Position numbers and translations under genes: made by a program
In this document: positions 63,811 through 64,000 of the stretch, in pieces
Numbering within the stretch: the first letter of the stretch is position 1
How the letters are laid out: each line of letters opens with the position of its first letter
Notes under the pieces: generated by a model
Told to the model about the DNA's origin: nothing
Database searches by the model: none
Seen by the model: the letters and a program-made list of their open reading frames with translations, nothing else
DNA from: Methylocystis sp.
GTDB lineage: Bacteria > Pseudomonadota > Alphaproteobacteria > Rhizobiales > Beijerinckiaceae
Length of the DNA stretch: 64,000 bases
NCBI GenBank assembly: GCA_020252485.1
Contig: JADCCX010000033.1
Location: forward strand, 1-64,000
Reading direction: 5' to 3'

Positions 63811-64000
63811 TCAGTGACCGAGCACAGAGCCTTGATCGCCCATAAGCGACTTGCCCCTCGGCCTGCGGACCTCATCGATGAAGTCCTGCATCTGCTTGTC
63901 CGGAGCGGTGGTGAACTTCGACACGACGTACATCACGAGGAAGCCGACCGGCATGCCGAACAGGCCCGCCGAGATATTGGCGACGTTGAACCAGCCGACG
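63811..64000 (-). CDS. Sodium:solute symporter (C-terminal fragment, gene continues off the edge)
   Basis: The last 62 codons of a gene that enters from beyond 64000. The text VGWFNVANISAGLFGMPVGF is a membrane helix, followed by VVSKFTTAPDKQMQDFIDEVRRPRG. This tail is typical of cation/acetate-type members of the sodium:solute symporter family. The 5' part, and so the substrate, is not visible. Confidence 0.72.
   Translation of the reverse strand, partial: VGWFNVANISAGLFGMPVGFLVMYVVSKFTTAPDKQMQDFIDEVRRPRGKSLMGDQGSVLGH

Overview
The window is chromosomal DNA from a GC-rich alphaproteobacterium, most likely of the order Hyphomicrobiales (Rhizobiales). The evidence is the compact infA-maf-yacG-tRNA-Phe block, the many ABC importers and tripartite-tricarboxylate-type binding proteins, Tat-like leaders on binding proteins, and several families of palindromic intergenic repeats. 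The exact genus cannot be fixed by reading alone.

Layout. Positions 1-9 kb: a TadE/TadG-like pilus-assembly protein, two divergent sensor kinase genes (a short REC-kinase and a large HAMP-kinase-REC-HPt hybrid), a 3-oxoacid CoA-transferase pair whose spacer is a 15-bp tandem repeat, and an AsmA-like protein. 9-12 kb: a polyamine-type ABC importer (potG-potH-potI order, no binding protein nearby). 12-20.6 kb: a polysaccharide-deacetylase/PuuE-like protein, a small orphan protein, and an operon joining an M20 AbgB-like amidohydrolase to a complete dipeptide-type ABC importer. 20.7-26 kb: a decayed AspT copy, an intact AspT antiporter and a 903-residue Orn/Lys/Arg-decarboxylase-family enzyme 3 bp upstream of it, followed by a truncated IS481-type transposase and a FUSC-family membrane protein.

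28.06-49.80 kb is a genomic island integrated at tRNA-Phe. An intact tRNA-Phe gene sits at the right end. A 218-bp segment at the left end repeats the 3' part of that tRNA and its flank, with a 47-bp identical core. The island carries a TacA/TacT-type toxin-antitoxin pair, a tyrosine integrase, a dead IS1380 transposase, a homocysteine S-methyltransferase and a seven-gene operon. That operon encodes a 2-hydroxyacid oxidase, a TPP enzyme, a transthyretin/HIUase-like hydrolase, a DmdA/GcvT-type demethylase, an MTHFR-like protein, PurU and a TctC-type binding protein. A divergent LysR regulator, a peptidase-E-like protein, a peptide-type ABC importer with a fused double ATPase, and an Ldh-family oxidoreductase complete it. 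I read this as a catabolic island that imports a methylated organic compound, removes its methyl group onto tetrahydrofolate and oxidises it to formate. The substrate is unknown; this is the most interesting system in the window.

49.8-64 kb returns to core chromosome: tRNA-Phe, yacG, an acyl-CoA synthetase-like gene, maf and infA on the minus strand, then an FkbM methyltransferase. A branched-chain-amino-acid-type ABC importer follows (with a fused LivH-LivM permease), then a TctC protein, dgkA, tRNA-Tyr, rlmB and several small membrane proteins. The 3' end of a sodium:solute symporter gene runs off the edge. This part holds three copies of one ~200-bp palindromic repeat and a 160-bp MITE-like palindrome with TA flanks inserted exactly at a stop codon. 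No CRISPR array and no rRNA genes were seen.
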